A stretch of 53,871 nucleotides of DNA from an uncultured Burkholderiales bacterium (GTDB lineage Bacteria > Pseudomonadota > Gammaproteobacteria > Burkholderiales > Burkholderiaceae_E). The notes beneath the pieces are model-generated. The model was not told where the DNA came from. It made no database searches and saw only the letters and a list, made by a program, of their open reading frames with translations. This document shows, piece by piece, positions 17,073 through 27,012 of this stretch (positions are counted from its first letter, which is position 1; each line of letters opens with the position of its first letter). The stretch spans positions 1 to 53,871 of the forward strand of contig CADEEH010000014.1 of NCBI GenBank assembly GCA_902826305.1, read 5' to 3'. The position numbers and the translations under genes are program-made.

Positions 17073-18137
17073 ATGCTGGAACCGGAACGATACGGCGCCG
17101 ACGAACTGGTCGACTGCGCGCTGCTGCTGCTGGAGAAAGTCGGTCTGCGCGCGGCGATGGCACGTGATGTCGCCGAGACGCTGGTCGAGGCCGACCTGCT
17201 CGGCCACGACACCCACGGCCTGGCGCTGCTCGCGCCGTACCTGAACGAACTCGATCGGGGCCAGATGGCACGCGACGGCAGCTACCAGGTGCTCGCCGAG
17301 CGGCCCGCGGTCGCCAACTGGGACGGCCAGCGCCTGCCCGGGCCGTGGCTGGTCCGGCGCGCGATCGACTGGGCACACAGCCGCGCCCGGACCCACGGCA
17401 TGGCGACGGTGACCCTGCGCCGCAGCCACCACATCGCCTGCCTGGCCGCGTACCTGGAACCGATCGCCCGGGCCGGCCTGATGGGCATCATCGCCAGTTC
17501 CGATCCGGCGGTGGCCAGCGTCGCGCCGTTCGGCGGCACACAGGCGGTGATGACACCGAATCCGCTCGCGGTCGCGATCCCGACCTCGGGTGATCCGATC
17601 CTGGTCGACGTCTCGATGTCGGTGACCACCAACGGCCTGAGCGGGCGGCTGCGCGCCGCCGGCAAACGCGGGCCGCACAAGTTCTGGCTCGATTCTCTCG
17701 GGCAGGCGACCGACGATCCGGGTGTGATCTTCGCGCAGCCGCCGGGAACGATCCTGCCGCTCGGCGGGGTCGAGGCCGGTCACAAGGGCTACGGGCTGGG
17801 ACTGACGATCGAGGCGCTGACCAGCGCGCTGGCCGGTTATGGCCGTGCCGACCTGGTCGAGGGATGGGGAGCGAACGTGTTCGTCCAGTTGCTCGATCCG
17901 GATGCGTTCGGTGGTGTCGGCGCGTTCACCTGGCAGACCGACTACCTGGCCCAGGCCTGCCGCGGCTCCACGCCGCGGTCACCGGATCAGCCGGTGCGCC
18001 TGCCCGGCGAGCGGGCACTGGCACGCAAACGCGAACAGCTGCGCGACGGGGTCGCGTTGCACGAGGCGATCCTGCCCGCCCTGCAGCCCTGGTCGACCCG
18101 GCTCGAAGTGCCGCTGCCGATCGCCCGGCAGGCGTGA
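17073..18137 (+). CDS. Malate/L-lactate dehydrogenase family (LDH2) oxidoreductase
   Basis: NAD(P)-dependent dehydrogenase of the LDH2/MDH2 fold, 354 residues. Signatures are DLLGHDTHGLALLAPYLNEL near residues 38-57, with the catalytic His, then VTLRRSHHIACLAAYLEPI and GGTQAVMTPNPLAVAIPTSG, and near the end LPLGGVEAGHKGYGLGLTIEALTSAL. Members act on malate, ureidoglycolate, 2,3-diketogulonate or similar 2-hydroxy acids. ATG 17073 is chosen because GAGGAACG precedes it and the family starts here (MLEPERYGADEL); the frame upstream is open but unlike the family. Divergent from the D-2-hydroxyacid dehydrogenase gene. Confidence 0.88.
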   Translation: MLEPERYGADELVDCALLLLEKVGLRAAMARDVAETLVEADLLGHDTHGLALLAPYLNELDRGQMARDGSYQVLAERPAVANWDGQRLPGPWLVRRAIDWAHSRARTHGMATVTLRRSHHIACLAAYLEPIARAGLMGIIASSDPAVASVAPFGGTQAVMTPNPLAVAIPTSGDPILVDVSMSVTTNGLSGRLRAAGKRGPHKFWLDSLGQATDDPGVIFAQPPGTILPLGGVEAGHKGYGLGLTIEALTSALAGYGRADLVEGWGANVFVQLLDPDAFGGVGAFTWQTDYLAQACRGSTPRSPDQPVRLPGERALARKREQLRDGVALHEAILPALQPWSTRLEVPLPIARQA

Positions 18138-18162
18138 ACGAGCGCGCCGGCGGGCGCGCAGG

Positions 18163-18783
18163 TCAGTCGTTGCCGGTCGGCTCCGGCTTGTCGTCGCCGA
18201 CGGCCGGTGTCGCTGCCGTCGGTGTGTCGTGGGTGGTCATGCCATGGGGCTTGCCATTGGCCCGGCCGTTGCGTGGGCGCTGGCGCAGGAACCGCAGGGT
18301 TTCAGGGCGTGCCGGATCCAGGAACGGCGCCAGTTCGTTCAACGCCGACCGATAGACCTCGCGCTTGAACTCGATCACCGAGTCCAGCGGGATCCAGTAC
18401 TCGTTCCAACGCCAGGCGTCGAATTCGGGCTTGCCGGTCGCACGCAGGCAGACATCGGTGTCGCGGCCGACCATCCGCAGCAGATACCAGATCTGCTTCT
18501 GGCCGCGATACTGCCCACGCCACTCCCGGCGCACCCAATTGTTCGGCACCTCGTAGCGCAGCCAGTCGCGGGTGCGCGCGAGGATGCGGACGTGTTCCGG
18601 CTTGAGTCCCGTCTCCTCGTGCAGCTCGCGAAACATCGCCTGTTCCGGCGATTCGCCTCGGTTGATGCCGCCCTGGGGAAACTGCCAGGCGTGTTCCTTT
18701 ACCCGCTTGCCCCAGAACACCTCGTTCCTGTGGTTGACCAGGATGATGCCGACGTTGGGGCGATAGCCGTCGCGATCCAGCAT
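18163..18783 (-). CDS. rppH: RNA pyrophosphohydrolase RppH
   Basis: Nudix enzyme that removes pyrophosphate from the 5' triphosphate end of mRNA and starts decay. The protein begins [20 protein letters not shown], typical of RppH, and has the Nudix box [20 protein letters not shown] (residues 39-58), matching GX5EX7REUXEEXGU. Other conserved parts are WQFPQGG and [24 protein letters not shown]. At 206 residues it carries a longer low-complexity C-terminal tail than the E. coli enzyme (176). It is divergent from proS, an arrangement common in Burkholderiales. Confidence 0.96.
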   Translation of the reverse strand: MLDRDGYRPNVGIILVNHRNEVFWGKRVKEHAWQFPQGGINRGESPEQAMFRELHEETGLKPEHVRILARTRDWLRYEVPNNWVRREWRGQYRGQKQIWYLLRMVGRDTDVCLRATGKPEFDAWRWNEYWIPLDSVIEFKREVYRSALNELAPFLDPARPETLRFLRQRPRNGRANGKPHGMTTHDTPTAATPAVGDDKPEPTGND

Positions 18784-18810
18784 GGCTAAACCCCTCGATA
18801 CCGTAGAATT

Positions 18811-18846
18811 CGGATCGATTATAGCGACGAGAGCACCGCAGCATTG
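18811..18846 (-). promoter_or_regulatory. Possible rppH promoter (consensus -10)
   Basis: The minus strand has a perfect TATAAT at 18823-18818, 35 bases before the rppH start codon. No good -35 hexamer is seen at the expected place near 18841-18846. In DNA this GC-rich an exact -10 box is uncommon, so it is a reasonable candidate for a housekeeping promoter. Confidence 0.4.
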
Positions 18847-18986
18847 GGGTGCGCGCGCAACGCTCGCGGGACCGGAACCGCGTCGGAAACTCGCCGATTG
18901 TGGTCCGCGCCCACCGGCGTCGCCCCCGATCCCGCAAGCAGACCACGGCCCATGGCCGCCTTCTCCGTGTCACTGGACCAGCCTCG

Positions 18987-20732
18987 ATGAAAGCCTCGCG
19001 TTTCCACCTCGCCACGCTGAAAGAGGCGCCCGCCGACGCCGAGATCGTCAGCCATCGCCTGCTGACGCGCAGCGGCATGATCCGCCGCCTGGCCGGCGGC
19101 ATCTACACCTACCTGCCGCTCGGCCTGCGATCGATTCGGCGCATCGAGGCGATCATCCGCGAGGAGATGAATGCCGTCGGCGCGATCGAACTGCTGATGC
19201 CGGTGGTTCAGCCGGCGGAGTTGTGGATGGAATCCGGCCGCTGGGAGCAGTACGGCCCGGAACTGATGCGGGTCAAGGATCGGCACGAGCGCGACTTCAT
19301 CATCCAGCCGACCTCCGAGGAGGTGATCACCGACATCGCGCGGCAGGAGATCCGCAGCTACCGGCAGATGCCGAAGAACTTCTATCACATCCAGACCAAG
19401 TTCCGCGACGAGCGGCGGCCGCGTTTCGGCATCATGCGCGGGCGCGAGTTCACGATGAAGGACGCGTATTCGTTCGACCGCGACCATGCGTCCGCGCTGG
19501 CCAGCTACCAGGCGATGTACGACGCGTACGTGCGGATCTTCGAGCGGATGGGGTTGACGTTTCGCGCGGTCGCCGCCGACACCGGTGCGATCGGCGGCTC
19601 GGCGAGCCACGAATTCCAGGTGATCGCCGATACCGGCGAGGACGCGATCGCGTACTGCCCGGATTCAGGCTATGCGGCCAACGTCGAACTCGCCGAAGCC
19701 GTGCCGCTGCTCGCGAGCCGTGCCGCGCCGGCGCAGCCGCTCGCGAAGACCCCGACCCCCGGCAAGGCGAAGTGTGAACACGTCGCCGAACTGCTCGGCA
19801 TCGCCCTCGAGCGCACCGTCAAGTCGATCGTGCTCGCCACCGAGCGCACCGATCCGGCCGGCACCGACGTCTGGCTGCTGCTGATCCGCGGCGATCACGA
19901 ACTGAACGAGATCAAGGCCGGCAAGGTGCCGGGGCTCAAGGGGTTCCGCTTCGCGACCGAGGCCGAGATCGTCGACCACTTCGGCTGCCCGCCCGGTTAT
20001 CTCGGCCCGATCCGGACCGCGAAGCCGGTGAAGCTGGTGGTCGACCGGACGGTCGCCCACATGGCCGATTTCGTCTGCGGTGCCAACGAGACCGACTTCC
20101 ACTACACCGGTGTCAACTGGGGCCGTGACCTGCCCGAGCCGGGCACCGACGGCACGGTGATCGCCGACATCCGCAACGTCCAGGCCGGGGATCCTTCTCC
20201 CGACGGCCAGGGGGTGCTCGCGATCCAGCGCGGCATCGAGGTCGGCCACGTGTTCTATCTCGGCACCAAGTACTCGGCGGCGATGAACGCAAATTTCATC
20301 GACGACGACGGCAAGGCCAAACCGATCGAGATGGGCTGTTACGGCATCGGCGTCACCCGGCTGCTCGGCGCGGCGATCGAGCAGAACCATGACACGAAGG
20401 GCATCGTCTGGCCGCGTGCGATCGCGCCGTTCGAGGTCGTGATCTGTCCGGTCGGCTGGAGCAAGTCCGAGGCGGTCCGCAAGGCGGCGACCGGGTTGTA
20501 CACCCGGCTGCAGGCCGCCGGCTGCGACGTGATCCTCGACGATCGCGACGAGAGGCCCGGCGTGATGTTCGCCGACTGGGAACTGATCGGTGTGCCGGTA
20601 CGGCTCACCGTCGGCGAGCGCAGCCTGAAGGACGGCGCGATCGAACTGGTCGAGCGGCGCGGCCTCGCGTCGCGATCGCTGCCGGTCGATGACGCCGCGG
20701 CCGCCGCGCTCGAGGCGCTCGGGCGCGCTTGA
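18987..20732 (+). CDS. proS: Prolyl-tRNA synthetase
   Basis: Class II aminoacyl-tRNA synthetase that charges tRNA-Pro. The 581-residue protein begins [20 protein letters not shown] and shows class II motifs: motif 1 in [21 protein letters not shown], motif 2 in [19 protein letters not shown] and motif 3 in [17 protein letters not shown]. Between motifs 2 and 3 is the YbaK/INS editing domain (about 240-390) of bacterial-type ProS, which removes misattached alanine. The ATG at 18987 matches the family beginning; the frame is open further upstream. Length is close to the E. coli enzyme (572). Confidence 0.97.
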   Translation: MKASRFHLATLKEAPADAEIVSHRLLTRSGMIRRLAGGIYTYLPLGLRSIRRIEAIIREEMNAVGAIELLMPVVQPAELWMESGRWEQYGPELMRVKDRHERDFIIQPTSEEVITDIARQEIRSYRQMPKNFYHIQTKFRDERRPRFGIMRGREFTMKDAYSFDRDHASALASYQAMYDAYVRIFERMGLTFRAVAADTGAIGGSASHEFQVIADTGEDAIAYCPDSGYAANVELAEAVPLLASRAAPAQPLAKTPTPGKAKCEHVAELLGIALERTVKSIVLATERTDPAGTDVWLLLIRGDHELNEIKAGKVPGLKGFRFATEAEIVDHFGCPPGYLGPIRTAKPVKLVVDRTVAHMADFVCGANETDFHYTGVNWGRDLPEPGTDGTVIADIRNVQAGDPSPDGQGVLAIQRGIEVGHVFYLGTKYSAAMNANFIDDDGKAKPIEMGCYGIGVTRLLGAAIEQNHDTKGIVWPRAIAPFEVVICPVGWSKSEAVRKAATGLYTRLQAAGCDVILDDRDERPGVMFADWELIGVPVRLTVGERSLKDGAIELVERRGLASRSLPVDDAAAAALEALGRA

Positions 20733-20806
20733 TCCCGGCCCCCGTGCGCGTGGACCGGCCCGGCGGCTCGTTGCCGCTCCCGCGGATCTCGCGGATCGCG
20801 CAGGAA

Positions 20807-21412
20807 ATGCGTGGCCTGAGACTCGCGGTGGCGATCGTGGTCGCGACCACGATCCTTGCGCCCGCACCGGCGCTGGCCGGTGCCCAGCAATACGAACCGC
20901 TGTCGGCCGCGATGCGCAGCGCGCTGGCGGCCGCGATCAATGACCCGGGTGTGCCCGAGCCGCGATTCGAATCGATCGAGAACAAGGTCGACTGGCTGGC
21001 GACGATGTCGGCGCGGCTGCCGCGGCGCTGGAAACCGGACTACCAGCAACGGGTGGAGTTCCTGAAGACGCTGCGCTACGAGGCACAACGCGCCGGACTC
21101 GACCCGCAACTCGTGCTCGGCCTGGTCGAGGTCGAGAGCTACTTCCGGCGTTATGCGGTCTCGCGCGCCGGTGCCCGAGGCTACATGCAGGTGATGCCGT
21201 TCTGGACCGACCTGATCGGCGACGGTGACGCCTCCAAGCTGTTCGACATGCGCGCCAACCTGCGCTACGGCTGCGTGATCCTGCGCCACTATGTCGACAT
21301 CGAAAAAGGCGACCTGTATCGTGCGCTCGGGCGCTACAACGGCAGCCTCGGCCGCCCCGAATACCCGAACGCGGTGCTCGCCGCCTGGAAGAAGTGGGAG
21401 TACAAGCCGTGA
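20807..21412 (+). CDS. Lytic murein transglycosylase
   Basis: Periplasmic enzyme that cleaves peptidoglycan between MurNAc and GlcNAc. With ATG 20807 the protein (201 residues) starts with a clean signal peptide, MRGLRLAVAIVVATTILAPA ending ALAG. The SLT domain has LVLGLVEVESYFRRYAVSRA, where the Glu before Ser is catalytic, then GARGYMQVMPFW and LRYGCVILRHYVD ... ALGRYNGSLGRPEYPNAV. A TTG at 20729 overlapping proS could extend the protein but would bury the signal peptide. The gene follows proS as in many Burkholderiales, and its stop overlaps the next start (GTGA). Confidence 0.93.
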   Translation: MRGLRLAVAIVVATTILAPAPALAGAQQYEPLSAAMRSALAAAINDPGVPEPRFESIENKVDWLATMSARLPRRWKPDYQQRVEFLKTLRYEAQRAGLDPQLVLGLVEVESYFRRYAVSRAGARGYMQVMPFWTDLIGDGDASKLFDMRANLRYGCVILRHYVDIEKGDLYRALGRYNGSLGRPEYPNAVLAAWKKWEYKP

Positions 21413-22896
21413 ACCTCGCCGCAGCGCTGGAAAGCCATGCCGCCCGCCAGCCGGACAAGCCGCTGATCCGCTTCGAGGGCCGAAGCTGGAGCTACGGCCA
21501 GATCGATCGCGACGCCCGCCGACTGGCCTCCGCGCTGGCCCAGGCCGGGATCGCGCCGGGTGACCGGATCGGCATCTTCCTGCCCAACATCCCGGACTAT
21601 GCGATCGCCTACTACGCGATCCAGAAAGCCGGTGCGGTGCCGGTCTCGATCAACGTGATGTTCAAGACCGCCGAGGTGCGTTTCCTGCTCGAGGACTCCG
21701 GGGCCAAGGCGGTGCTCACCGTCGCCGAACTCGCCGGACAGGTCGCCCGCGACATCGCCGGGCTCGACCACGTGATCGTCACCGACGGCGCCGGCGACGA
21801 ATCACTGGCCGCCTGGCTCGCGCGTGGACGCGAGGACTTCGTCTCGATCGAGCGCCAGGCCGAGGACCCGGCGGCCCTGCTGTATTCGTCGGGCACGACC
21901 GGCTTCCCGAAAGGCGTGACGCTGACACAGGCCAACATCACGAGCAACGTCGCCACCGCGGCGCGCTGCTCGGGCTATCGCGCCGACGACCGGCTCGCGG
22001 TGTTCCTGCCGCTGTTCCACGTCTACGGCCAGAACTACATCCTGAACGCGGGCGTGCTCGCCGGCGCGACCCTGGTGCTGTTCCGACGTTTCGTACCGGA
22101 TGTCGTGCTGTCGGCCATCGGCACCGAGCGGGTGACCTTGTTCTTCGGCGTGCCGACGATCTTCATCGGCATCCTCGCGATGGACCTGTCGGGCTACGAC
22201 CTCTCGTCGCTGCGCTACGAGATGTCGGCCGCGGCGACGATGCCCGAGGAGATCTCGCGCCGCTGGACCGAGAAGTTCGGCCGTCGTGTCTACGAGGGGT
22301 ATGGGCTCACCGAGTGTTCACCGTTCGCCTGCTACAACGACCTGACCGAACACCGTTTCGGGTCGGTCGGCCGCGCGGTGGACGGGTTCGAGCTGAAGAT
22401 CTTCGATGCCGACGACCACGAGGTCGCGCCCCGGCAGTGGGGCGAGATCGTGATCCGTGGCCCCGGCGTGATGCAGGGCTACTGGAACCGGCCGGCCGAT
22501 ACCCGGGCGGCCCTGCGCGGCGGCTGGCTGCACTCGGGTGACACCGGCTGGATGGACGAGGACGGTTACGTCTACCTGGTCGACCGGGTCAAGGACATGA
22601 TCAACGTCTCGGGCTTCAAGGTCTGGCCGGCCGAAGTGGAGCAATATCTCTACAAGCTGCCGGCGATCCAGGAAGTGGCGGTCTACGGGTTGCCCGATGC
22701 GGACAAGGGCGAGCAGGTGGCCGCGGCCGTGGTCGTCAAGCCCGGGCAGACGCTGACCGCCGATCAGGTGATCGCGTACTGCCGCGAGAACATCGCCACC
22801 TACAAGGTGCCCGCGCGTGTGGACATCGTGACGGAACTGCCGAAGAGTGCGACCGGCAAGATCCTGAAGCGGATCCTGCGCGAGAAGAAGGACTGA
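21409..22896 (+). CDS. Long-chain fatty acid-CoA ligase (AMP-binding)
   Basis: Adenylate-forming acyl-CoA synthetase that activates a carboxylic acid for beta-oxidation or lipid use. The 495-residue protein has the P-loop LLYSSGTTGFPKGVTLT, YEGYGLTECSP, the ATP-site segment HSGDTGWMDEDGYVYLVDR and the hinge DMINVSGFKVWPAEVE; the catalytic Lys is in PKSATGKILKR. The GTG start at 21409 overlaps the transglycosylase stop in GTGA, with GGGAG eight bases upstream, so translation is coupled. Chain-length preference cannot be read. It fits with other acyl-CoA genes in the window (acyl-CoA dehydrogenase, crotonase, ETF-QO). Confidence 0.93.
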   Translation: MNLAAALESHAARQPDKPLIRFEGRSWSYGQIDRDARRLASALAQAGIAPGDRIGIFLPNIPDYAIAYYAIQKAGAVPVSINVMFKTAEVRFLLEDSGAKAVLTVAELAGQVARDIAGLDHVIVTDGAGDESLAAWLARGREDFVSIERQAEDPAALLYSSGTTGFPKGVTLTQANITSNVATAARCSGYRADDRLAVFLPLFHVYGQNYILNAGVLAGATLVLFRRFVPDVVLSAIGTERVTLFFGVPTIFIGILAMDLSGYDLSSLRYEMSAAATMPEEISRRWTEKFGRRVYEGYGLTECSPFACYNDLTEHRFGSVGRAVDGFELKIFDADDHEVAPRQWGEIVIRGPGVMQGYWNRPADTRAALRGGWLHSGDTGWMDEDGYVYLVDRVKDMINVSGFKVWPAEVEQYLYKLPAIQEVAVYGLPDADKGEQVAAAVVVKPGQTLTADQVIAYCRENIATYKVPARVDIVTELPKSATGKILKRILREKKD

Positions 22897-22965
22897 CCGG
22901 CGAACCGCTCGTCTCGCGCGCCGGCAGCGGAATGTCGCGGGACAACGTTCGGGAACAGGGATTGC

Positions 22966-23550
22966 ATGACACAACAGACGGTGAAGGTGCTGGCGCTTTG
23001 TGGCAGCCTGCGCACCGGTTCGTGGAATCGCAAGTTGCTGCAGGTCGCGTGCGCCGAGGCGAAGTCGCTCGGTGCGCAGGTCACGGTGATCGATGCCGCC
23101 GAGTATCAGATGCCGATCTACGACGGCGACCAGGAGGCCGCGCAGGGTATGCCGGCCGGCGCGCTGGCGCTGCGCCGGCAGTTCCAGCAGCACGATGCGC
23201 TGCTGATCGCCTCCCCGGAGAACAACGCATCGGTCAGTGCGTACCTGAAGAACACCCTCGACTGGGTGTCGCGACCTGCACCCGGTGAACCGCCGCCCGG
23301 GCCGTACGCCAACAAGGTGGCCGCGATCCTGGCCGCCTCGCCCGGCGCGCTTGGCGGCCTGCGCGGGCTGGTGCACTTGCGCCAGGTGTTGCTGACCCTG
23401 GGCGTGCTGGTGCTCACCGAACAGTTCGCGCTGTCGCGTGCCGACAAGGCGTTCCAGCCGGACGGATCACTCGCCGATGGGAAGGCGCACGAGACCGTCG
23501 CCGCGATCGTCAGGCGGCTGATCGACGTGACCGGCCGGCTGAAGGGATGA
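22966..23550 (+). CDS. NADPH-dependent FMN reductase family protein
   Basis: Flavodoxin-like NAD(P)H:quinone or FMN reductase, 194 residues. The N-terminal strand-loop VLALCGSLRTGSWNRKLLQV is the FMN phosphate-binding loop of this family, and IASPENNASVSAYLKNTLDWVSR is the second signature that contacts the flavin ring. AAILAASPGALGGLRGLVHLRQVL completes the typical pattern. Such proteins protect against quinone stress or supply reduced flavin. It sits between the acyl-CoA ligase and ETF-QO on the same strand with gaps of about 70 bases; an operon is possible. Confidence 0.9.
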   Translation: MTQQTVKVLALCGSLRTGSWNRKLLQVACAEAKSLGAQVTVIDAAEYQMPIYDGDQEAAQGMPAGALALRRQFQQHDALLIASPENNASVSAYLKNTLDWVSRPAPGEPPPGPYANKVAAILAASPGALGGLRGLVHLRQVLLTLGVLVLTEQFALSRADKAFQPDGSLADGKAHETVAAIVRRLIDVTGRLKG

Positions 23551-23623
23551 CGAGGCCGCTCGGACAGCGACACTGTCGGTCGAGACGTGGTGTCGAGAGG
23601 AGTGAAGGGTTGAGGAGACATCG

Positions 23624-25306
23624 ATGACCCCCCGGGAACTGATCGAACAATTCGGACCACGCGAGGCGATGGAGTACGACGTCGTCGTGGTCGGTGCCGG
23701 GCCCGCGGGCCTGGCGACCGCGATCCGGCTCAAGCAGCTGGCCGCCGCCGCGAGCAAAGAAGTCTCGGTGGTGGTGATCGAGAAGGGATCGGAACCGGGT
23801 GCACACATCCTGTCGGGTGCGATCATGGACCCGCGCGCCCTCGACGAACTGCTGCCCGACTGGAAGGCGCAGGGTGCGCCGCTGAACCAGCCGGTGACCG
23901 GCGACAAGTTCCTGTTCCTGAGCGAGACCGGGTCGAAGGCGACCCCGGAGTGGCTGTTGCCCGACTGCTTCAAGAACCACGGCAACTACATCATCAGCCT
24001 CGGTGACCTGGTCAAGTGGCTCGCCCAGCAGGCCGAGGCACTCGGTGTCGAGATCTTTCCGGGCTTCACCGCGGCCGAGGTGCTGTACAACGAGAACGGC
24101 TCGGTGCGCGGCGTGGCCACCGGTAACATGGGCATCGGCAAGGATGGCCAGCCGACCGACAGCTTCCAGCTTGGCATGGAGCTGCTCGGGCGCTACACGG
24201 TCTTCGCCGAAGGCTCGCGTGGCCATCTCGGTCGCCAGCTGATCGATCGCTTCAAGCTCGGCGACGGACGCGATCCGCAGGCCTACGGCATCGGCGTCAA
24301 GGAACTGTGGGAAGTGGATGCCGCCAGGCACGAGCCCGGGCTGGTGCTGCACACCGCCGGCTGGCCGCTGGAGTCCGACACCTACGGCGGTTCGTTCATC
24401 TACCACGCACCAGACCGGCGGGTCGCGATCGGCCTCGTCGTCGGCCTCGACTATCACAACCCGTGGCTCAGTCCGTTCGAGGAGTTCCAGCGCTTCAAGA
24501 CGCATCCGGAGATCCGTTCTCTGCTCGAGGGCGGCAGGCGGCTGTCGTACGGCGCGCGGGCGATCACCGCCGGTGGCATCCTCGCGTTGCCGCGCACCGT
24601 GTTCCCCGGCGGCGCGCTGGTCGGCTGCGACGCCGGCTACCTGAACGCGTCGCGGATCAAGGGCAGCCACGCGGCGATCAAGACCGGCAGCCTGTGCGCC
24701 GAGGCGATCTTCGAGGCGCTCGGCGCGGATCGCCGCCACGACCTGCTCGATGCCTACCCGGCCGCGTTCGAATCGAGCTGGCTGCATGCCGAGCTGATGC
24801 AGTCGAAGAACTTCAAGCAGTGGTTCAAGAAGGGGCGGACCACCGCGACCCTGATGACCGGCATCGAGCAGTGGCTGCTGCCGAAGCTCGGCCTGCACAA
24901 TCCCCCGTGGACGATCCACCGCAAGGTGGCCGATCACGCGACGCTGCTGCCCGCGGCCGACCAGCCGAAGATCGAGTATCCGAAACCCGACGGCAAGCTG
25001 ACCTTCGACCGGCTGTCGTCGGTGTTCATCAGCAACACCAACCACGAAGAGAACCAGCCGGCGCACCTGACGCTGAAGGATCCGACGGTACCGGTGAAGG
25101 TGAACCTGGCGAAGTACGCCGGACCCGAGGCGCGTTATTGCCCGGCGGCGGTCTACGAGTTCGTGCCGGCCGACGGCGGACAACGGTTGCAGATCAACGC
25201 GCAGAACTGCGTGCACTGCAAGACCTGCGACATCAAGGATCCGACACAGAACATCGTCTGGGTGACGCCGGAGGGCGGCGGTGGGCCGAACTACGCGGGG
25301 ATGTGA
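23624..25306 (+). CDS. Electron transfer flavoprotein-ubiquinone oxidoreductase
   Basis: Membrane-associated enzyme that passes electrons from ETF, reduced by acyl-CoA dehydrogenases, into the quinone pool. The 560-residue protein has the FAD loop VVVVGAGPAGLATAIRLKQL near residue 20, and the C-terminal ferredoxin-like domain with four cluster cysteines, Cys506 and Cys529, 532, 535 (NCVHCKTCDI), then the invariant end WVTPEGGGGPNY. GAGGAGACATCG precedes the ATG. It links the fatty-acid genes of this region to respiration. Confidence 0.97.
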   Translation: MTPRELIEQFGPREAMEYDVVVVGAGPAGLATAIRLKQLAAAASKEVSVVVIEKGSEPGAHILSGAIMDPRALDELLPDWKAQGAPLNQPVTGDKFLFLSETGSKATPEWLLPDCFKNHGNYIISLGDLVKWLAQQAEALGVEIFPGFTAAEVLYNENGSVRGVATGNMGIGKDGQPTDSFQLGMELLGRYTVFAEGSRGHLGRQLIDRFKLGDGRDPQAYGIGVKELWEVDAARHEPGLVLHTAGWPLESDTYGGSFIYHAPDRRVAIGLVVGLDYHNPWLSPFEEFQRFKTHPEIRSLLEGGRRLSYGARAITAGGILALPRTVFPGGALVGCDAGYLNASRIKGSHAAIKTGSLCAEAIFEALGADRRHDLLDAYPAAFESSWLHAELMQSKNFKQWFKKGRTTATLMTGIEQWLLPKLGLHNPPWTIHRKVADHATLLPAADQPKIEYPKPDGKLTFDRLSSVFISNTNHEENQPAHLTLKDPTVPVKVNLAKYAGPEARYCPAAVYEFVPADGGQRLQINAQNCVHCKTCDIKDPTQNIVWVTPEGGGGPNYAGM

Positions 25307-25409
25307 GGAAGGCGGGGCGTCATCGGGCGAGCACGACGCTGGAAGTAGGTTCGACAGGTGGGGGATGGGACAATGCGCGCCTTTCTCCAGGCCCGATGAT
25401 TCGACCCAC

Positions 25410-25964
25410 ATGACCACGCCTATCTCCGCCTGCGGCATCCGCCGCGGCATGTTCGCCCTGTCCTTCCTTTTCGCCTGCGCGCCCTCTTCGGCGCAACTCA
25501 CCGGACAACTGCCTCCGCCCTGGCACCCGGCCGCCGGCCTGTGGTCGGTGACCGTCGGCACCCCGTTCGGGCCGATGAAGGCGATGATGTGCACCGACGG
25601 CCAGGCCGCGCCGGACCCGTTGGGCGGCGAACAGGACGCGCGCAACCAATGGCGGGCGGCGACTTGCCGCTTCGAGCCGCCGGCCAGCTCGGGCAACACA
25701 CAGGTCTACCGCGGCACCTGCCGGCTCAAGAGCGGCACGACACACGACATCACGATCACCGACGAGGGTGACTTCAAGCAGCGTTACCGGCGAGTGGAGA
25801 AGTTGATCGTCAAGGCTGGCAGCATGGCGCCCAACGAACTGGTGACGATCAACGACGGCACACGGGTCGGCGATTGCGGCAGCAGGGGCAACCGGCTCAA
25901 GCCCGGCCAGTACCAGGCGATCGATGGCGGCGAGCCGCAGTCGATGAAGGTGGTGCGGCCCTGA
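25410..25964 (+). CDS. DUF3617-type secreted protein
   Basis: Predicted periplasmic protein of 184 residues. A signal peptide spans about 10-29 (GMFALSFLFACAPSSAQ). The mature part begins with PPPWHPAAGLWSVTVGTPFG, a pattern seen at the start of DUF3617 proteins (GLWEVT), and has four or more cysteines in CTDGQ, ATCRF, GTCRL and GDCGS that could form disulphides. Function is unknown in this family. The ATG at 25410 is chosen for the signal peptide; the frame is open upstream. Stands alone, 103 bases after ETF-QO. Confidence 0.7.
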   Translation: MTTPISACGIRRGMFALSFLFACAPSSAQLTGQLPPPWHPAAGLWSVTVGTPFGPMKAMMCTDGQAAPDPLGGEQDARNQWRAATCRFEPPASSGNTQVYRGTCRLKSGTTHDITITDEGDFKQRYRRVEKLIVKAGSMAPNELVTINDGTRVGDCGSRGNRLKPGQYQAIDGGEPQSMKVVRP

Positions 25965-26087
25965 GGATTGCGGGGATCACGCATGCGTCGCGAGGCCGGC
26001 ATCACGTGAACACGCCCGCCGATATCGCGGCAGCCTACCCCGTGCGGGGGATGGCCCCCCACCCGCGACCGGCGGACAATTCGCACG

Positions 26088-26846
26088 ATGATGACCCCGC
26101 ATACCCGGCCCGGTACGACACCATCGGACACGGTCCGCGCCCGCCTGCCGGCCGACGCGCCGGCCGACGCGGTGCTCGGCTGGGACCGCCTGAGCATCGA
26201 CGGTGTCTCCTGTCATCGCACCCATGCCGAACAGGTCGTGTGCCTGTCGATCGGCCGTGAGCGGACATCGACGGGAGAGCCCCCGGGCCTGGAGCTCCTC
26301 GGTCGAATGCCACTCGAACGGATCGTCCGCGCGTCGTCGTCGATCGTGTCGCTGGACATCCGAAAGCTGTCCGCCGCCGACATCGCCGGGCCGGTGCGCG
26401 CGATCTTTCCGGTCGGCGGCATGCCGGTGCCGATCCGTCTGACCGCCGAGGCGGTGTCGCAGCAACTGCAGGGTGACGGACTGAAGCTGGTGCGGCTGCG
26501 CATCGATGCACCCGATGTCGTGGATGTGATCAACGACTCGCGCCACGAACGTCACCAGCTGATCGCCTGGGGCGATGCGGCCCGGGTCGTGCACGACGTG
26601 GTGTTGGTGATGGAAACTGAGCTCGCGCGCACGTTCGACGGTCATGCGCCGGTCGAACTGTCGGCCGGCGTCGACGGCATGCCGGAGGCGAGTGTTCCCG
26701 GTGGTCGTAGCGGCCGCAACCGCACCACGGTCCGCGTCGAGCCGGGCGTCTGCCTCGCCTACCGGCTGTGCCGGCTCGCGTGGGAGACGGCAGCCATCGG
26801 ACGAGTCGGCATGCCCTCGCGGCTCCAGGACATTCGCTGCAACTGA
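26088..26846 (+). CDS. Unknown protein A, possible gasdermin-like pore protein
   Basis: A 252-residue protein with no signal peptide, clearly paralogous to the one at 30547-31239; both share LSIGxxRT, the (V/K)LSAxD stretch, a G-P-rich hydrophobic hairpin (here 104-120, AIFPVGGMPVPI), DVVxxINDS, DARVxH and LARTFD-like sequence. Residues 213-230, TTVRVEPGVCLAYRLCRL, look like the end of the gasdermin pore domain (TVTIPxGSxLAFRVxQL). About 20 residues follow, the length of the inhibitory tail of bacterial gasdermins. An N-terminal extension of some 27 Pro/Ala/Thr-rich residues is absent from the paralog; GTG 26172 could be the real start. No N-terminal Cys for palmitoylation is seen. The gasdermin link is an inference from patterns. 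Confidence 0.6.
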   Translation: MMTPHTRPGTTPSDTVRARLPADAPADAVLGWDRLSIDGVSCHRTHAEQVVCLSIGRERTSTGEPPGLELLGRMPLERIVRASSSIVSLDIRKLSAADIAGPVRAIFPVGGMPVPIRLTAEAVSQQLQGDGLKLVRLRIDAPDVVDVINDSRHERHQLIAWGDAARVVHDVVLVMETELARTFDGHAPVELSAGVDGMPEASVPGGRSGRNRTTVRVEPGVCLAYRLCRLAWETAAIGRVGMPSRLQDIRCN

Positions 26847-27012
26847 TCGCCCGCGGATCGGCTGCGGCCCGACGGTGCCGACGCGCAACCGGGGTGATGC
26901 TGCACCGGTTGCGCGTGGTCAAGCATGCGAACGTGCGCTGAATCGGGTGCTTCGCTTCCACCGGATGTCCTCATGGCCGATACTCGGGCGACCACATCCG
27001 AAGGAGCGAGCC